Notes: generated by a model not told the origin, from the sequence alone. A DNA stretch of 64,000 bases from Amorphophallus konjac (GCA_022559845.1 CM040124.1:65495491-65559490), one strand, 5' to 3'. Counted from the first letter of the stretch, positions 1-12,089 are shown. Numbers and translations: made by a program.

Positions 1-960
1 GATTTGATCTCATCAAGACAGCAAAGGTAAACCCCACTGAGAGATTTGTAGTGCAAGAGACCACCTATGATGGCGAAGCGCTCCGCAGCTCGACGAATGG
101 CTCGTCGATCAGGGGCGGTAGCATAATCAGGGAAGGAACCATCCTGGAGATAGTTATCGATATCAAAAAACCAGGGATTGCCATCTTCAAGGTCAATCTC
201 AGGTTCATGGGAGATGATGTGGACTTGAGAGGAAGGCTCAGAGAACTGTTGAAACTAGGGATCTGAATATGAAGGGGTGTGCATTCTCTGCACGATGACA
301 GTGGATGATGGCTTTTTCGCCGGGGATTGGAAGAGAAGATGCCAAAGACGCCAGAGCATCGGCTAGAATGTTTTGAGCCCTAGGGGTGCACACCAGGGTT
401 AACTTCCTAAATCGTCAGACTACCCTGCCGACCAGGTCTTGGTAGGGTTTCAATTTTGGGTCCCGGGTTTGATACTTGCTAAGGGATTGCCGGAGTATAA
501 GTTGGGAATCTCCGATGATCTGGAGCTCCTTAACTCCGAGGGCAGTGCCAATTTCAAGCCCATGAGGAGTGCCTCATATTCAGCAACATTGTTTGTGGCA
601 GGGAAGGTTAATTGACAAGCATGGGGAATGATGATACCTTCCGGGGACTGGAGAACGGCTCCGACTCCACAGCCCTTGGAATTGAATGCACCATCGAAGT
701 AGAGAATCTGTGAAGATTCACCATCTATAATGGCTCCTAACTCTTTGTCCAGGAAACTCTCATCGACAGGAGAGAATGTAGGGAGTGGATGATGGGCAAG
801 GTGCTCGGTGATGGCGTGCCCCTTGACGTCCTTTTGACTGACGTAGGTGATGTTGAATTTATTGAGAAAACTCTGCCATCTCACGAAATGATCAGTCAGG
901 GCAAGCTTTTCTAGCAAGTACTTGATTGGGTCCATTCGCGCCAAGAGCTTTACTTCGTGT
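1..960 (-). pseudogene. Tat-like archaeal-type RNase H and start of integrase (broken)
   Basis: Reading leftwards from 944, the frame carries the second RNase H of Tat elements: ILYFDGAFNSKG, a central NNVAEYEALLMGL segment, and, after a frame change near 560-520, an ADALASLASSLP tail around 330-350. The Asp of FDGA and the Glu of AEYEALL are the expected catalytic positions. Leftwards to base 1 the translation resembles the linker before the integrase zinc finger, ending near a VYLCCLDE segment. The window edge cuts the integrase. The frame changes make it a pseudogene. Confidence 0.8.
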
Positions 961-1983
961 GCGAGGAAATAATGCTTTAGCTTTTGGGTGACCTAGATGA
1001 CGGCCGCATAGGTCCTTTCCATGGTAGTGTACCTCTGCTCAGCATCATTGAACAGCTTGGACAGATAGTAGACTACGCGTTCCCTTTTGGCATCATCGTA
1101 TTGGGCCAATACTGCTCCAACAGATTCATCAATGGTGGAAACATAGAGCAAGAGAGGCTGACCCGGGACCGGGGGTGCCAGAATGGGAGGATTCAAAAGG
1201 TAACTCTTCAGATCATCGAAGGCTTTTTGACATTTGTCATTCCAATCAAATTTAGCCTCTCCTTTTAACATGTCGTAGAAGGGCTTGCATCGTTGAGAAT
1301 GGTGAGATATAAATCGCCTAATGAATTGCAAACGCCCGATTAGACCACGGACCTCTTTGATGTTCTTGGGAGGAGGCATCTCGGCAATGGCCTTAGCTTT
1401 ATTATGGTCGATCTCAATTCCTCTTTTACTGACAATGAACCCTAAAAGCTTCCATGAAGAGACCTCGAAAACACATTTCTTGGGGTTCATTTTGAGTTGG
1501 TGCTTCCGCGACTGTTGGAGAACTGCACGGAGGATCTCTGCATGGCCACTCCTGGTCTTGGATTTAAACCAGAATGTCATCCACGTAGACTTCCATATAG
1601 ATGTGCATCATGTCGTGGAAGATGGTCATCATCGCCTCTTGATATGTTGCCCCTGTGTTCTTTAATCCGAAGGGCATGACGACGTAGCAGTAGGTCCCCC
1701 CCCTGAGTGGTGAAAGAAGTTTTCTCCTGGTCTTCTTTAGCTAGGTGTGGTTATACCCCAAGAAGCCATCCATGAAGGAGAGCATCTCATAGCCGGCGGT
1801 GTTGTCTACCAGGACGTCTATGAGTGGAAGAGGGAAATCATCCTTTGGGCAAGCACGGTTAAGGTCACGGAAATCTATGTAGATGCGGACCCTACCATCC
1901 TTCTTCATAATAGGGACGATGTTAGCTACCCATTGCGGATACAAAACAACCCTGATGAACTTGGCCTTATGGAGCTTGTCCAC
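961..1983 (-). pseudogene. Gypsy reverse transcriptase and RNase H (broken)
   Basis: The N-terminal half (1983-1741) has the DFRDLNRACPKDDFPLP block and a MLSFMDG segment. The middle, in other frames, has VMPFGLKNTGATYQ and a YVDD catalytic box at about 1610-1570. The 1580-993 frame has LGFIVSKRGIEID, the thumb region, and an RNase H start with LLLYVSTIDESVGAVLAQ. At least two frame changes, near 1740 and 1585, break the chain. In an intact element this enzyme copies element RNA into DNA in a cytoplasmic particle. Here it is a relic. Confidence 0.85.
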
Positions 1984-2492
1984 TTCTTCTTTGACTTTGA
2001 GCGCGAGCTTCGGGTGAAGTCACCTTAACTTTTGTTTGACAGCTCAAGCATCGGGTTTCAGGACTAAATGATGTTCTACCAGAGACGGGTCCAGACTCAG
2101 CATGTCCTCGTAGGACCAAGCAAAAGTATCAGGAAATTCTTTAAGAACCGTCACAAGAGCAGCTTCCTCCTCATCAGTCAAATTGGCACTTATCAATATA
2201 ATCTTTGGATCATCCTTGGTGTCGAGATTGACTTCCTTGGTGGATTCGTCAATGGAAACATTAGGTTCGTCAAATCTCTTGGTTCCGTCGATGAAGGAAG
2301 CTATGGGATCACAATTATCCTCTAATGGCTCTTCTTCTTCTGCCTCGTCATACTCTTCTAAGACATACACCCCTAGACCGTCATCTACTGAAGATCCATC
2401 TAGTTCAACTACCCCTAGGGAATGGGAGTGGATGTAAATTCAGAGACCTGACAGAGCTGCGCGTATTTATCAGCCAACTGGCTAATGTATCG
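1984..2492 (-). pseudogene. Gypsy pol linker between protease and reverse transcriptase
   Basis: An acidic segment (2370-2044), with a FAWSYEDMLSLDPSLVEHHL block typical of the stretch just before gypsy reverse transcriptase, continues the frame of the neighbouring RT relic. Rightwards it passes a TAG/frame change near 2420 and then continues as a QLADKYAQL stretch up to the insertion boundary near 2492. No catalytic function is expected of this linker. Confidence 0.7.
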
Positions 2493-2955
2493 TGTGGGAA
2501 CCTAACAGACACTAGACTTCTTGGAAGAAAAAGATGCTATGTACAGACCTGGACTTGACCTAGACTCTACCCTACTATGTACAAGGGGAGTTTGTGGAAG
2601 GGATTTCAAGGTGGAAGTGTCGGCCCTTGGCCGAGGGAACCATTTTCAAAGGAGGCCTGATGGGGACATCGCTTACTCCTTCACATACCTCCGAGGGTCC
2701 TGCTACTCGCCATTTTGCTCGCCATGATTTTTGGAGTCTAGCTATATAATTTTCACAATTTTCTTGAGTCATTATCATGTAATTTTGCCTTTTATTGAGT
2801 CTATTACCTAAGTTAGTTAGTCATTTACCTAAGTCCAAGTTTCATTAACTAGCTTAGTAGGCTATTGGGCCTGGCCCATGGGCGCCCCCTTCCCCAACCT
2901 TTGGTCTTCTGTCAGTTGTCCACAATGTGAGGACTTATTGTAAATTATGGGTTTC

Positions 2956-2965
2956 CTATATAAGG
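2956..2965 (+). promoter_or_regulatory. TATA box of the unclassified LTR-like insertion
   Basis: CTATATAAGG lies about 465 bp into the insertion and is followed by GGACCCC and a TGAATGAATG stretch. This arrangement is usual for the U3/R boundary of a plant LTR transcribed on the plus strand. Confidence 0.55.
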
Positions 2966-3035
2966 ACCCCAATCCCCCACTTGAAGAGGGTAATTGATGA
3001 ATGAATGAAAATTGAACCCACTTGAATCCCCTTGA

Positions 3036-3165
3036 GTCTTCTCTCTCTCTCTCCCTCTAGTTCTCTCTCTCTCTCTAATTCTCTCTCTCCCTCTCTCCTA
3101 GGGGCGAACCCCCTCTCTCTCCTCCCTCCCTCTCTCTCTAAAATTCGAAATTCCCCTCTCTCCTC
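3036..3165 (+). repeat. TC/CTCTCT low-complexity tract
   Basis: A pyrimidine-rich microsatellite dominated by CT repeats lies just downstream of the TATA box. It would be in the transcribed leader if that promoter is real. Confidence 0.9.
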
Positions 3166-5299
3166 ACCCCTTGCCACCTCACTTGCCACCTAGGCAAGTC
3201 TCTTCACCTCCCAAGACCCCCATTACTTCACCATTAATCACTCCACCTCCCCAAGCACCCTTTCACCTTCCCAAGGCATCCCTCCCCCTTCCCCAAGCAA
3301 CCTCCCACCTCCCAAGGGCCCTTTTCCCTCCCCAAGGAGCCCCTTCACCTCCCAAGGTCGTCCACCCCCTTCCCCTCCCTCCTAGGGTCGACCCCCTCAA
3401 CCCCTCTCCACCCTCCATTGCCTTGGCCGACCCCTCCACCCCCCCCCCTTTTTGTCAACTTCAGTTCTGTCTGCAGGCTGACCTGCAGACCAGCCTCGAG
3501 TTGCAGCGACTACCACGACAACATCTTGAAGCTTCTGGGGGCGTGGCCTACCTTTCTGGAAAGGCCTCTCTATCCTCTTCGCAGGCGAGGTGGAATCACC
3601 CCATTCTGAGTTTGTGGCCGTCCGTGAGAGCTATCCTACCCCGACTGCGCCAGACACCACCTGCAGAAAGCCTGAGCCCGATTGGAAGCTGCTTCACGAC
3701 CAACGGCGAAGGAATCAGGCTGAAGTTCCTTCTTCAAAGTTATTCCTCCCCCTGTTTCGGACCAGGAGAAAGAAGCAGAGCTACATTCGGCATCCGGGAC
3801 CCCAAGTTCTGATTTTTCTCCTCCAGTCGCATGAGGCCTGTCTTCTCCAGTCTTCTGCGAGCAGCATACACTCATCGGCGTCCCCCTGTCCACCCCGACC
3901 TCAGAAGGTGTTGCCGTCAGTTTTTATGTGAAGAGGCTTTGTCCACGGTTCCAGCGACTCTGACGGTTCATAATTCGGTATCCGGGAGCAGCCGGGACAA
4001 CTTCTGCAATCCACTGCTCGCATCTGGTAGCCACTGCGGCCAGAGTCTGCAACCCGGTTCGTCGCTGCACCACGGCTAATCGTGGAGGATTCAGACCCAT
4101 GGCCCTTCATCAAAGTTCTGCTCCTCCCGGCCCTCTTTCAGGATCAGAAGGCGGAACGGCATTCGGACACCGGGGAACAGAGATACGAATTTTCTCCCTC
4201 AGTCTCGCGGGTCTGTCTCCTGCAGTCTGCAGCGACCAGGGCCCACTCTCCTGGGCACACCGTCCACTCTCAGCATCAGATTGCAGCTCCGTCGACTCCT
4301 GCTGAGATCCACCTCGACCACGGACGCTCCAGAGCTGATCCTGCCACATTTGAGTTCCGGGAGTGATCGTGGCAGCCAGTTCTTCAAGCCCCTGCTCCTG
4401 GAACCTGTGCAGACCAGAACACTTCGGTCCTGTTGCAGAGCTCCTACCGGCCAGCGACGACCACCAGAAGCCCGGCCAGAATTTACAGACCTCCAGGAGC
4501 CAATCACCATCAATTTGGCGCCAGTCCCACGCCATTCTGAGGTCGTCAGCGAGCTCGGGAACTTCCACAGCACAGACGGGTCAGCAGATCGGGCAGCAAG
4601 CAGAACTCGGGAAGATCATTTCAGTTCTTTCCATAGTTTCTTCGCCCCTTTGCCTGGCCGGATTACCGCCCCACCCTGCGTGGTGGTAGTGTTGCTGTAA
4701 TTAATCAATTCCCACTCCCGAGATCACCCTCCTGCGCGAGGTGTAGTAATTGTACTCTTGACAGGTTTTTGAAGCTACACCGGCGCAGTGTGCGGGGACC
4801 ACACTTCCCCGCTCGCCCTCGTCTCCGCCCGGGTTCGGCGTCTTCACGCCGATCAGGTGAGCTCTTGGCCACTCTTCTTTGCCGGTTATTACCATTGCTT
4901 GCTTAGTATTGCTTTTAGTTGTCCGTCGGAGGTGAGAGGAGCGCCCGATCCTCAATTCAACCAATTATAGTGTTTCGCCGCGGAGCGAGTTGAGAGAGTT
5001 CCATCACATCCCACGCCCTCGGCGTGCCGGCTACCCGTGAAATCGGACATCCCTGGCCCATTGGGATCTATCCCTATCCGGCCGACCCTTGGAAACGCGA
5101 GGTCCAAACTCGGACCCTAACCCCCATCGCCGGTCCTCCTTCGGATCCGAGTGTGCCTACGCGAGTGAGTCCGCTAGTGTGACGTTACCAACTTGTTGTG
5201 TTGCTTGCTATCCTAGGTCCAAGGGAGTCGTATCACATCAAATTGGTATTATTGTCCTCCGCTGCATGTTGTGTCACATCAAGGCCGTTTCTTTAATAG

Positions 5300-6161
5300 T
5301 GAGCTCGCAAGCCCATGTTTGAGAATCGGTGTTTTTTTTGGTGATCATGGGTGAATGTGCAAACCTTATGGGCGGGTTGCCCCATAACCGGATGAGTGAG
5401 GAGCGGGGGAAACGGCGGGTGGAATAGGAAGGGAATTAAAAGGACAGGCACGGGCTTGTTTGAAGCAAGGAAGATGCCTAAGGGGGGAACCTCGTCAGGG
5501 GGTTTATCCAGATGAAATAGGGAGAGGAGGCCAATGTCCTCCTCAAGTGGTAAATCAGGTGGGATTTCCTTTCTTTGAGAGACCTCAGACTCTTTTCTCA
5601 GCTCAGGCCAAGTTCCTGGCTAAACTGGCCCTATGACAAAGCGACCATAAACCAAATCCTCGCCTTGAGTACCCTTGGATGGCACTTTCAGAGAGCAACC
5701 TAAACCTGCCTGACCTTTAGCCACTTTAAGCTTTCTTCTGTGCATAGGGCCTTGTTCGAGCTGACCTAAGCCTCTACCCATGGTAAAGCCTATCCTGGCC
5801 ATGATTTCCCATCCTTTACCGAGAGGGATATTGGAGTGTGTAATTGGCCGAGGAAGGAAGGGGGAATTGGGTGGACTTAAGGCGAAGGGCCCAATGGCAC
5901 CCTCTATGGAGAGAACAAGTTTCTTGCCCTTATTTGGAATGGTCATAAACAAAATCTGCTCAGAGGTAATGGCATTGAGGGTTTCCACCAGCGGGATACT
6001 CTTGATTTTGATCACCCTACCATTGTAAGGGAACTTGAAACATTGACGGGATATTGATGGGATTCTGAGGGTTTGCTCAATCCAAGGCCGTCCTAAGATG
6101 GCCTTATATGTAGGGTCGACATCGAGGACAAAGAAGTCCGACGTCATAACCATTGGACCTA
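5300..6161 (-). pseudogene. Gypsy retropepsin C-terminal part with G-patch-like motif
   Basis: Right to left, the frame starts with FFVLDVDPTYKAILGRPW, the C-terminal half of a plant gypsy retropepsin, followed by a GWEIMARIGFTMGRGLGQLE stretch. That resembles the G-patch (GxGLGxxxxG) often seen after the protease of Athila/Tat elements. The frame stays recognisable to about 5300 (PDLPLEEDIGLLSLF and onward). The catalytic DTG half should lie further right but is cut off by solo LTR A at 6162. The first 27 codons of the open frame there are LTR sequence, not protease. Confidence 0.8.
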
Positions 6162-7313
6162 TGTCACGCCCCGAGCCTTTATTACAGTGGAAGACTAACT
6201 CGGGAAGCGCGAACAGCCAGCATGGTAAGCCTCTTGCAACCAAGAATGATCAGAGCGCAAGACAATCACACACATAAATGCAATTGCATAATATTTAATC
6301 AAACTCCAACTTTATTTCATAAATGATTAATAGTCAAATACAATTATTTTTCCATCATCTTTCACTCTACTAGACTCAAGAAATATGAAATTACATTGAC
6401 TCGATCTAAACAATGTAGACTTCCTAAGTCTTCGCTCATTCTTTATTCACTCTCGGATCCGCTACTTGAACCTTCCGAATCCGAACCTGACTCACTTCCG
6501 TTTCCTAAAAAAGATTGGAAATAGGTAATGAGCACACTTGCCCAGTAGGTATCTTCGCATCAACATGAAGGCACTATTAAAGTAATTAACATTTTTCTCT
6601 AAAGAATAAGGCAAAATCATGTAATGCGATGATCATGCGATTAAACCAAAGTAACCCGATAATCATGTAAGATAGAATGAGAGCAAGTATGAACTAGCAA
6701 GAATGTGACAAGAACGTGATATTGGCCTTTCATGAACAAGAATGTATCAAGAATGTACTAGCAAGCCACATAATCACCACTCCATTATCTTTTGCTTATG
6801 AGCAAGTACTTCGTGAATTTCTGTGGAATATCAAGTAAGAAAGTCATGTCGTGTCGTGGATTTTCACTTATTTATAGAGAAAGTACTCCCAGCGCAATGC
6901 GACGCCAGTAGCATCATACCCCATGGTTTATAAAATAGTATGTTTCTGACAATCAGCCGAGGGGACTAGCATAGAGCCCTTGAACACAATATGTGCTCGA
7001 TCGCATCTTCAAGTATAAATCAAGTTACTTCCACGCATGTAACAATAAAGTATGGCCAAGAATATAGGTTCAAATAAATTCAAGATAATAAGAATCAATG
7101 AATGAACGCTTCAATTTGAATATGAGGAATCAAGAATGACATTAAACAATGTTATGCTCATAAAATAAATCGGTGGCATAACGGTATATTTCTTAACTTT
7201 CATCCATTATATTAAGTCTATTAGGCAATATGATAAGTTCTAGATTATCAAGGGCCATCTAGAAACCTTGGAATATCAACCCTTGGGTCAACCTCGGGTT
7301 AAGTACTCAAGCA

Positions 7314-7474
7314 GTGTGACGGTCGTGTACTGGGCCGTTACATGATGTAACGGTCTAGTTCTGGGCCGTTACATTAGTCTGAATCTAGAACTAATAAAAT
7401 AGACTCAGTGAAGTGTGACGGTCGTATAGTGGGCCGTTAGGTGCTCTTGACGGTCCAGTATAGGTCCGTTACAT
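7314..7474. repeat. LTR A hairpin cluster 1 (GTAACGG/CCGTTAC)
   Basis: Four successive units pair (G)T(A/G)ACGGTC with (T)GGGCCGTTAC or TCCGTTAC across 8-14 bases. The best is ATGTAACGG (7345-7353) with CCGTTACAT (7366-7374), a perfect 9-bp stem with a 12-base loop. Confidence 0.85.
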
Positions 7475-7998
7475 AGCTAGAACCAGAAAACATCGACAGT
7501 GTAATCTAATCAAATAGGTTTTAATGGTACAACCAACTCGGTGTCCTAGTGGGAATCCTAAGCTCGCGGAGAATTACGGAGGCCTTGAAACAAGATTTCA
7601 TAGTCCATTGGAAGGAATATCCAATAGAGAGGTCCTCATGTCCAAGAATAATGTTCCTATAGTGCAAAGTGAACTAATGGACAACATATCGGAATATGCG
7701 TCATGTACTTAAGAAAAATGACTCTATAGATAGAGGAAGAATATGTAACAACGTGAAACCAAGATAAGCTCCGTCAATACAACATTGGAAAATCATGTTT
7801 AATTACAAAACTATAAAGTTTTGGCACATAAAATTAACATAACTTAAAATAGTTCAAGATGCCTAGATCATGATGATTTCAATATGAATTAGTAAGAAAA
7901 CTTAAAATCATAATAACATGTCAAAACTTAGCTAACTAGGCTTAATTATAGGTTAATTTAACTTGTTACTATTCTGTCATGGGCTGACAGAACACAGT

Positions 7999-8178
7999 CT
8001 AACGGTCTAACAGGAGAGCGTCACAGTGCTTGTGACGGTCTATCGAGGGGCCGTTACAGTAATGTAACGCTCCTGTCCTGGTGCGTTAGAGACAACAGGG
8101 AAATAAAAACATAACAGAGTGTGTGACGGTCGGTCGTAAGGCCGTTATATCATGTGACGGTCCTACCCTGATCCGTCA
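7999..8178. repeat. LTR A hairpin cluster 2
   Basis: Further copies of the ACGGTC...GGCCGTTA pair occur here, including GTGACGGTC...GGCCGTTACA, GTAACGCTCC...GTGCGTTA and GTGACGGTCC...GATCCGTCA. Stems are shorter and more degenerate than in cluster 1. Confidence 0.8.
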
Positions 8179-8724
8179 AAGCCTCTGCTGACAGCAATAA
8201 TTAACAATGACCTAAGTTCAACTTGCATCATGTCTGAAAATCATACATATAATTTCCCACATGATAGAATGAAGGCTAAACGAATATCATGCATGGGTTC
8301 TCTGTGAATTTCACAAGGAAGTTTCTTTTTAATTTAGTTAGGGCTAAGAATATAGATATATGCATGTCTCTACTAAAACATGAAATTCATGGGCTAAAGT
8401 GCATGTAATCAAGCAAAATCAGAGGGCTTTTATCCCTAACATGTTGTTTTTGCCATTCATGAGATAACCTACCTCTTCTAAGACCTTTAAACTTTGAATT
8501 TGATGCTAGGTGCTACCCTTTGATCCTTGCTCTTCTTGTGGTAAATCAGCAACTTGGGAAGCTTCAATCTCCTTGGTTGCTTGGTCTCCCAGCACGAAAT
8601 TTGGAGGGCTATTAGTCTAAAGTATACTAAATAAAAGCTTCTAAAGAACTTATCCGAAATTATGACTCCTTACCTTGATTCTTCATGAGCCAAAAGTAAG
8701 GGTCGGTCAGTTCAGAACTAGGTT

Positions 8725-8734
8725 CTATTTATAG
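8725..8734 (-). promoter_or_regulatory. TATA box of LTR A
   Basis: On the minus strand this reads CTATAAATAG, a strong plant TATA box, about 430 bp from the LTR start at 9159. Hairpin cluster 3 lies upstream of it, and clusters 1 and 2 would be transcribed. Confidence 0.6.
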
Positions 8735-8905
8735 GGTTTTAGCCAGGGTTTGAAGATTAGATCATTTCTAGAGTCCTTGTTAAAGCTTAGATCGACTTCT
8801 AAGAGTCCTTAACACCTCTATTAGTCTTCCTATCTCGATCCCAAAGAGATAAGTTAACAAAAAATCTAATCTTTTGGCTTGTTTTTCACTTCACGGAACT
8901 ATAGG

Positions 8906-8966
8906 ATGTAACGGTCGTCCATAGGTGCGTTACATGGCTGTGGCGGTCGCCCGATATACCGTTACA
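8906..8966. repeat. LTR A hairpin cluster 3
   Basis: Two more units are present, GTAACGGTC...GTGCGTTACAT and GGCGGTCG...ACCGTTACA. They lie upstream of the LTR A TATA box in the minus-strand reading. Confidence 0.75.
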
Positions 8967-9183
8967 CTCAACGTGTATAGAGTTCAATATTAATCAAACT
9001 CTTTTGGTTAATTATACATTTATTTTATAAAAATAGTATTTATCCTTAAAATACGTGAATAAGCTAGTATTTATCCTTAAATATATTTAGGCCTTTATAT
9101 AAATTTTAGAAAATTATTTTATAATTAAAAATTATTTATATAAATTCTGGGGCACTACAACCAAGGCCAAGTTGTAGGGTCAT

Positions 9184-10201
9184 TGTCACGCCCCGATCCG
9201 ATAGCAGCGGAACGCATTGGTTGGAACGTGGCAGCGATACAGTCATGAATAATCAGAGTGAACCATAAGACACAAACACAAAGATGGACAGAGTTGACAA
9301 AATATGAACTTTATTGATAATCAAATTGCGAATATTACATCTATGACTCAAACTTACATTAATAAAAGAAAAAGACTCAAATACACTTAATAAAAAAGAA
9401 AGACTCAGTGACAAGACAAGACTCAAGAAAATAAAAGACACAGACTCGATTCCATTGTGCTCATCACTCTTGCCCTTCCCCATCTGAATGGTTATCATCG
9501 ACGTCATTACTTGAAAAATGTTAAAATAGGCTGGTGAGCAAAACGCTCAGTAGGAATTACATCTCTATCCCAAGCAGAGTATAAGTGATTAGTCAATTTA
9601 TCATGTTCGTGATGATGCAATGTATGAACGATATAACTTCAAATCATGATGATCAATCTAACAAAAAGGATGAATATCAAAGTCAAGGTAGATATAAGCT
9701 CAAGAGATAGGAAATAGTTTCCTTGCAGAACCAAGGACGAGATATCAGAATAAAACAAGGACAGATGCTTCAGATGAACATAACTTTACATAATTGGCCA
9801 GAGTATATCAGAATTTCAATAACAATAAGCAGAAATAATCAATCTAGCAGAATATCTAAATTATCAGAATAACAAAACATCAGAATGACAGAATTCATAA
9901 AATTCATAGAATTTGTTGAAATTACAGATATACAGAATAACAGAATATAACAGATATACAGAATTTGGTGCAATGCCACACCCAGAATTTTATCATGGTT
10001 TACAGAATGGACTTCCATCCTACCTGACATTGATAGTTACGGACCCACAGCCCTTAAATATTTCAGAATCAGAAGTGGCCAACAGAAAGTCAAAGGGTTA
10101 TGTTCTCGAAATATTGACGAGTTTCCCGGAGGGAATAATATGTCATAACCGATGTGGATGATAATCAGAGTTTAGGGACTAAAGATCATGTAGGGACAAC
10201 A
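9184..10201 (-). mobile_element. LTR of element B, left piece (LTR end)
   Basis: The piece begins TGTCACGCCCCG, which on the minus strand is the 3' terminus of a chromovirus-type LTR. It is preceded by GTCAT (9179-9183), the presumed target-site duplication in the old gypsy protease. It is cut at 10201 by element C, and the duplicated CAACA shows it continues at 49652. No coding sequence was seen in it. Confidence 0.8.
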
Positions 10202-11672
10202 TGTCACGCCCCGAACAAGGCGGAAATATCGGGACGTACAGTTAGGGACACGCTGGCAAGAGAGAGAACTAATCTAAAATAATACACAAGTGCTACAAGA
10301 TGGAAATACTAAATGATCATTAACAAACCACAACTGATACAATAACCTCATGTTCAACTTAATACAACTGGAATAATCAATCACTAAAGCTCAATAACAT
10401 GACTGAGACTAAATGCTCTCCAAAACACAACTAAAAGTAAGATAACACACTACTAATACACTAGAACTGATACACTCAAGACATCACTCCTGCCCTTCCC
10501 CATCGGTAAGTGCGTCACCTGAACAGCTTGGAAAAGGGGGAAAACACAACTATGAGCTGACGCTCAGTAGGAAATAACAGACAGGTATAAGTGATTAACA
10601 GTTTAATTACATTTTAAAATGTCATGCTACAAATGATAAAACAATAAAAAGATAACGATGATATCACGAAACAAAATTCAAAGATCTTGCAAGGTCAAGA
10701 AATATAATGAATAGAATGGTAAGACAAGAATTTACTACAGGAGATAACGATAAAAAGTTGGCCATATCAAGACAATTCAAGTCATGTCAAGCACGTATGT
10801 AATTTCATTTCCACGTCCAAGTAATCAATAAGTAAAGTAACAACAAGTAGAGTATAGAACAGTGAAGAGTGGAAAGTGAAAAGTAGTAGAAAGTAATGTA
10901 GAGAGTAGTGGACAGTCCTAGATTTAACACATGTCAAGTACTGGTGCCAAATACCACACCTTGTCATTCACCTCCCTGGGGGTACACGTAGTGTTCGGGC
11001 GCTCTTCCCAGGACTAGACCGAGCCCTTAATTGTTTACCAGGCATTGATTTCTTTGGATCAAAGATCCCACGAATCTAGACTTCCACAGTTTATGGCCAG
11101 AATTTCAAGGTTTAAACTAAGTAGCAATAACAACTTCAAGTAGGAAAGAGATTCATTTCCAGAATTTCAAGGTAAGTATAATCATCAAGGAGATCGAAAC
11201 CAAGTCACAACAAGAGTTAATCATGCTGCGCTACTGTAAAACAGTAGCAATCAAACAAGCTAATCAACATATTAATCCTAATCACCAAGTTAAGATATCA
11301 TGATTAACCATTATCATTTGTATTAGCCAAAGTGCCAACAAGCTAGAACAAGTTGTCGAGGTAAAGAACAAGCTCTCACAGTGGTGAAATAGAATGCATT
11401 ATCAGGGGTTTTAGTTACACCATTAATCATTAATTATGTGAGTTTCTATTTAACCGATGTAAGTGTTGTAATGGAGATGGTAAACATCGTGTTTTGTACT
11501 ATGTTTGCAAGAAAGGACCAATACAAATTTTAAATCAAGGGGGGGTACATGAATAGGTCAATTGTTCTTCAAAAATATAATTTCAGTGGGTCTAAGTTAA
11601 ATGGGTTGATTCCCCACTGATTCGGATCCATCTTCGGGTCGAAAAATGATGAAAACCAGGTTTCTGGTGTAC

Positions 11673-11919
11673 GGGTCGACCCCTGGGGTCGACCCCTAAA
11701 AAACTGGGGTCTGGAAGCTGAATGGGTCGACCCCTGGGGTCGACCCCCACCATTTCCTTCAGATGGGTCGACCCCTGGGGTCGACCTCCATGCAGGGAGC
11801 TGGATGGGTCGACCCTTGGGGTCGACCCCCATGCAGGAACAGGAGGGGACGACCCCTGGGGTCGACCCTCAGGCCTGCAGGGTTGCCCAGAAAACGGGTC
11901 GACCCCTGGGGTTGACCCC
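11673..11919. repeat. LTR C palindrome cluster (GGGTCGACCCC), 3' LTR copy
   Basis: Six units of about 24 bp, each GGGTCGACCCC joined through T to its near complement GGGGTCGACCC, are separated by unrelated spacers of roughly 15-28 bp. Each unit is a near-perfect palindrome. This copy has fewer units than the 5' LTR copy at 47961-48256. Confidence 0.93.
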
Positions 11920-12089
11920 TGCAAGAACAGCAACGAATGTTGCTTCCGGAAACCACATAAACTCATCCAAATGAGGTCCAATTGAGTAGAAATCAAAACC
12001 ACATGATCTAGGAATATTAATATACATTCTAGGGTCATAAAACTACAAATTTGAAACACGAATTGTTACAGAAATTGATTGAATCTCAA

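Larger units (their letters stand above)
2493..5300 (+). mobile_element. Unclassified LTR-like insertion in the old gypsy element
   Basis: Gypsy coding homology stops near 2492 and resumes near 5300 in the same element and orientation, so about 2.8 kb has been inserted. The insert starts TGTGGGAACC, has a TATA box at 2956-2965, a long TC-rich tract, then about 1.7 kb of GC-rich sequence without convincing coding. At 5231-5250 there is a weak primer-site-like TTGGTAT, so an LTR plus a scrap of internal DNA is possible. I could not find a clean 5-bp target-site duplication or a definite CA end, so boundaries are approximate and the family is unknown. Confidence 0.5.
6162..9159 (-). mobile_element. 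Solo LTR A (chromovirus-type Ty3/gypsy)
   Basis: On the minus strand this 3.0-kb LTR starts TGTAGTGCCCC (9159) and ends GGGGCGTGACA (6162), the same terminal style as LTRs B and C. The flanks are ACCTA (6157-6161) and ACCAA (9160-9164), a 5-bp duplication with one mismatch. Removing the LTR and one flank copy brings the old gypsy protease frame back together, which confirms the boundaries. No internal region remains. A segment around 7525-7620 is visibly related to LTR B at about 49950-50045, so A and B are sister families. It holds no credible gene. Confidence 0.85.
1..9183 (-). mobile_element. Old, degenerate Tat-like Ty3/gypsy element (interrupted)
   Basis: Minus-strand gypsy coding fragments run protease, linker, reverse transcriptase, RNase H, second RNase H and the start of integrase, from right to left. 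The second RNase H and the G-patch-like stretch after the protease point to the Tat/Athila side of Ty3/gypsy. The element is broken by an LTR-like insertion (about 2493-5300) and by solo LTR A (6162-9159), and it is cut at 9183 by element B. Frameshifts and stops occur in most domains. Neither its own LTRs nor its gag are in the window. It is the oldest layer, because all other elements sit in it directly or indirectly. Confidence 0.85.

Noticed and set aside
3171..4700. Several overlapping open frames of 60-210 codons on both strands
   Set aside because: Pro/Ser/Arg-rich composition from GC-rich and TC-rich DNA, no start context, and no domain in any frame. They are best explained by low-complexity sequence in the LTR-like insertion.
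5620..6243. Protease frame read as starting at 6243
   Set aside because: The first 27 codons are LTR A sequence (6162 onward). The true upstream protease sequence lies across the insertion at 9160-9183.
7524..7712. Short open frame in LTR A
   Set aside because: 62 codons without similarity, inside an LTR whose sister LTR B does not keep the frame open.
11673..11919. CRISPR-like array: repeats of about 24 bp with unique spacers of 15-28 bp
   Set aside because: It lies inside a plant LTR, occurs in both LTRs of element C with the same spacers, the repeat is an almost perfect palindrome, and no cas-like gene is near.
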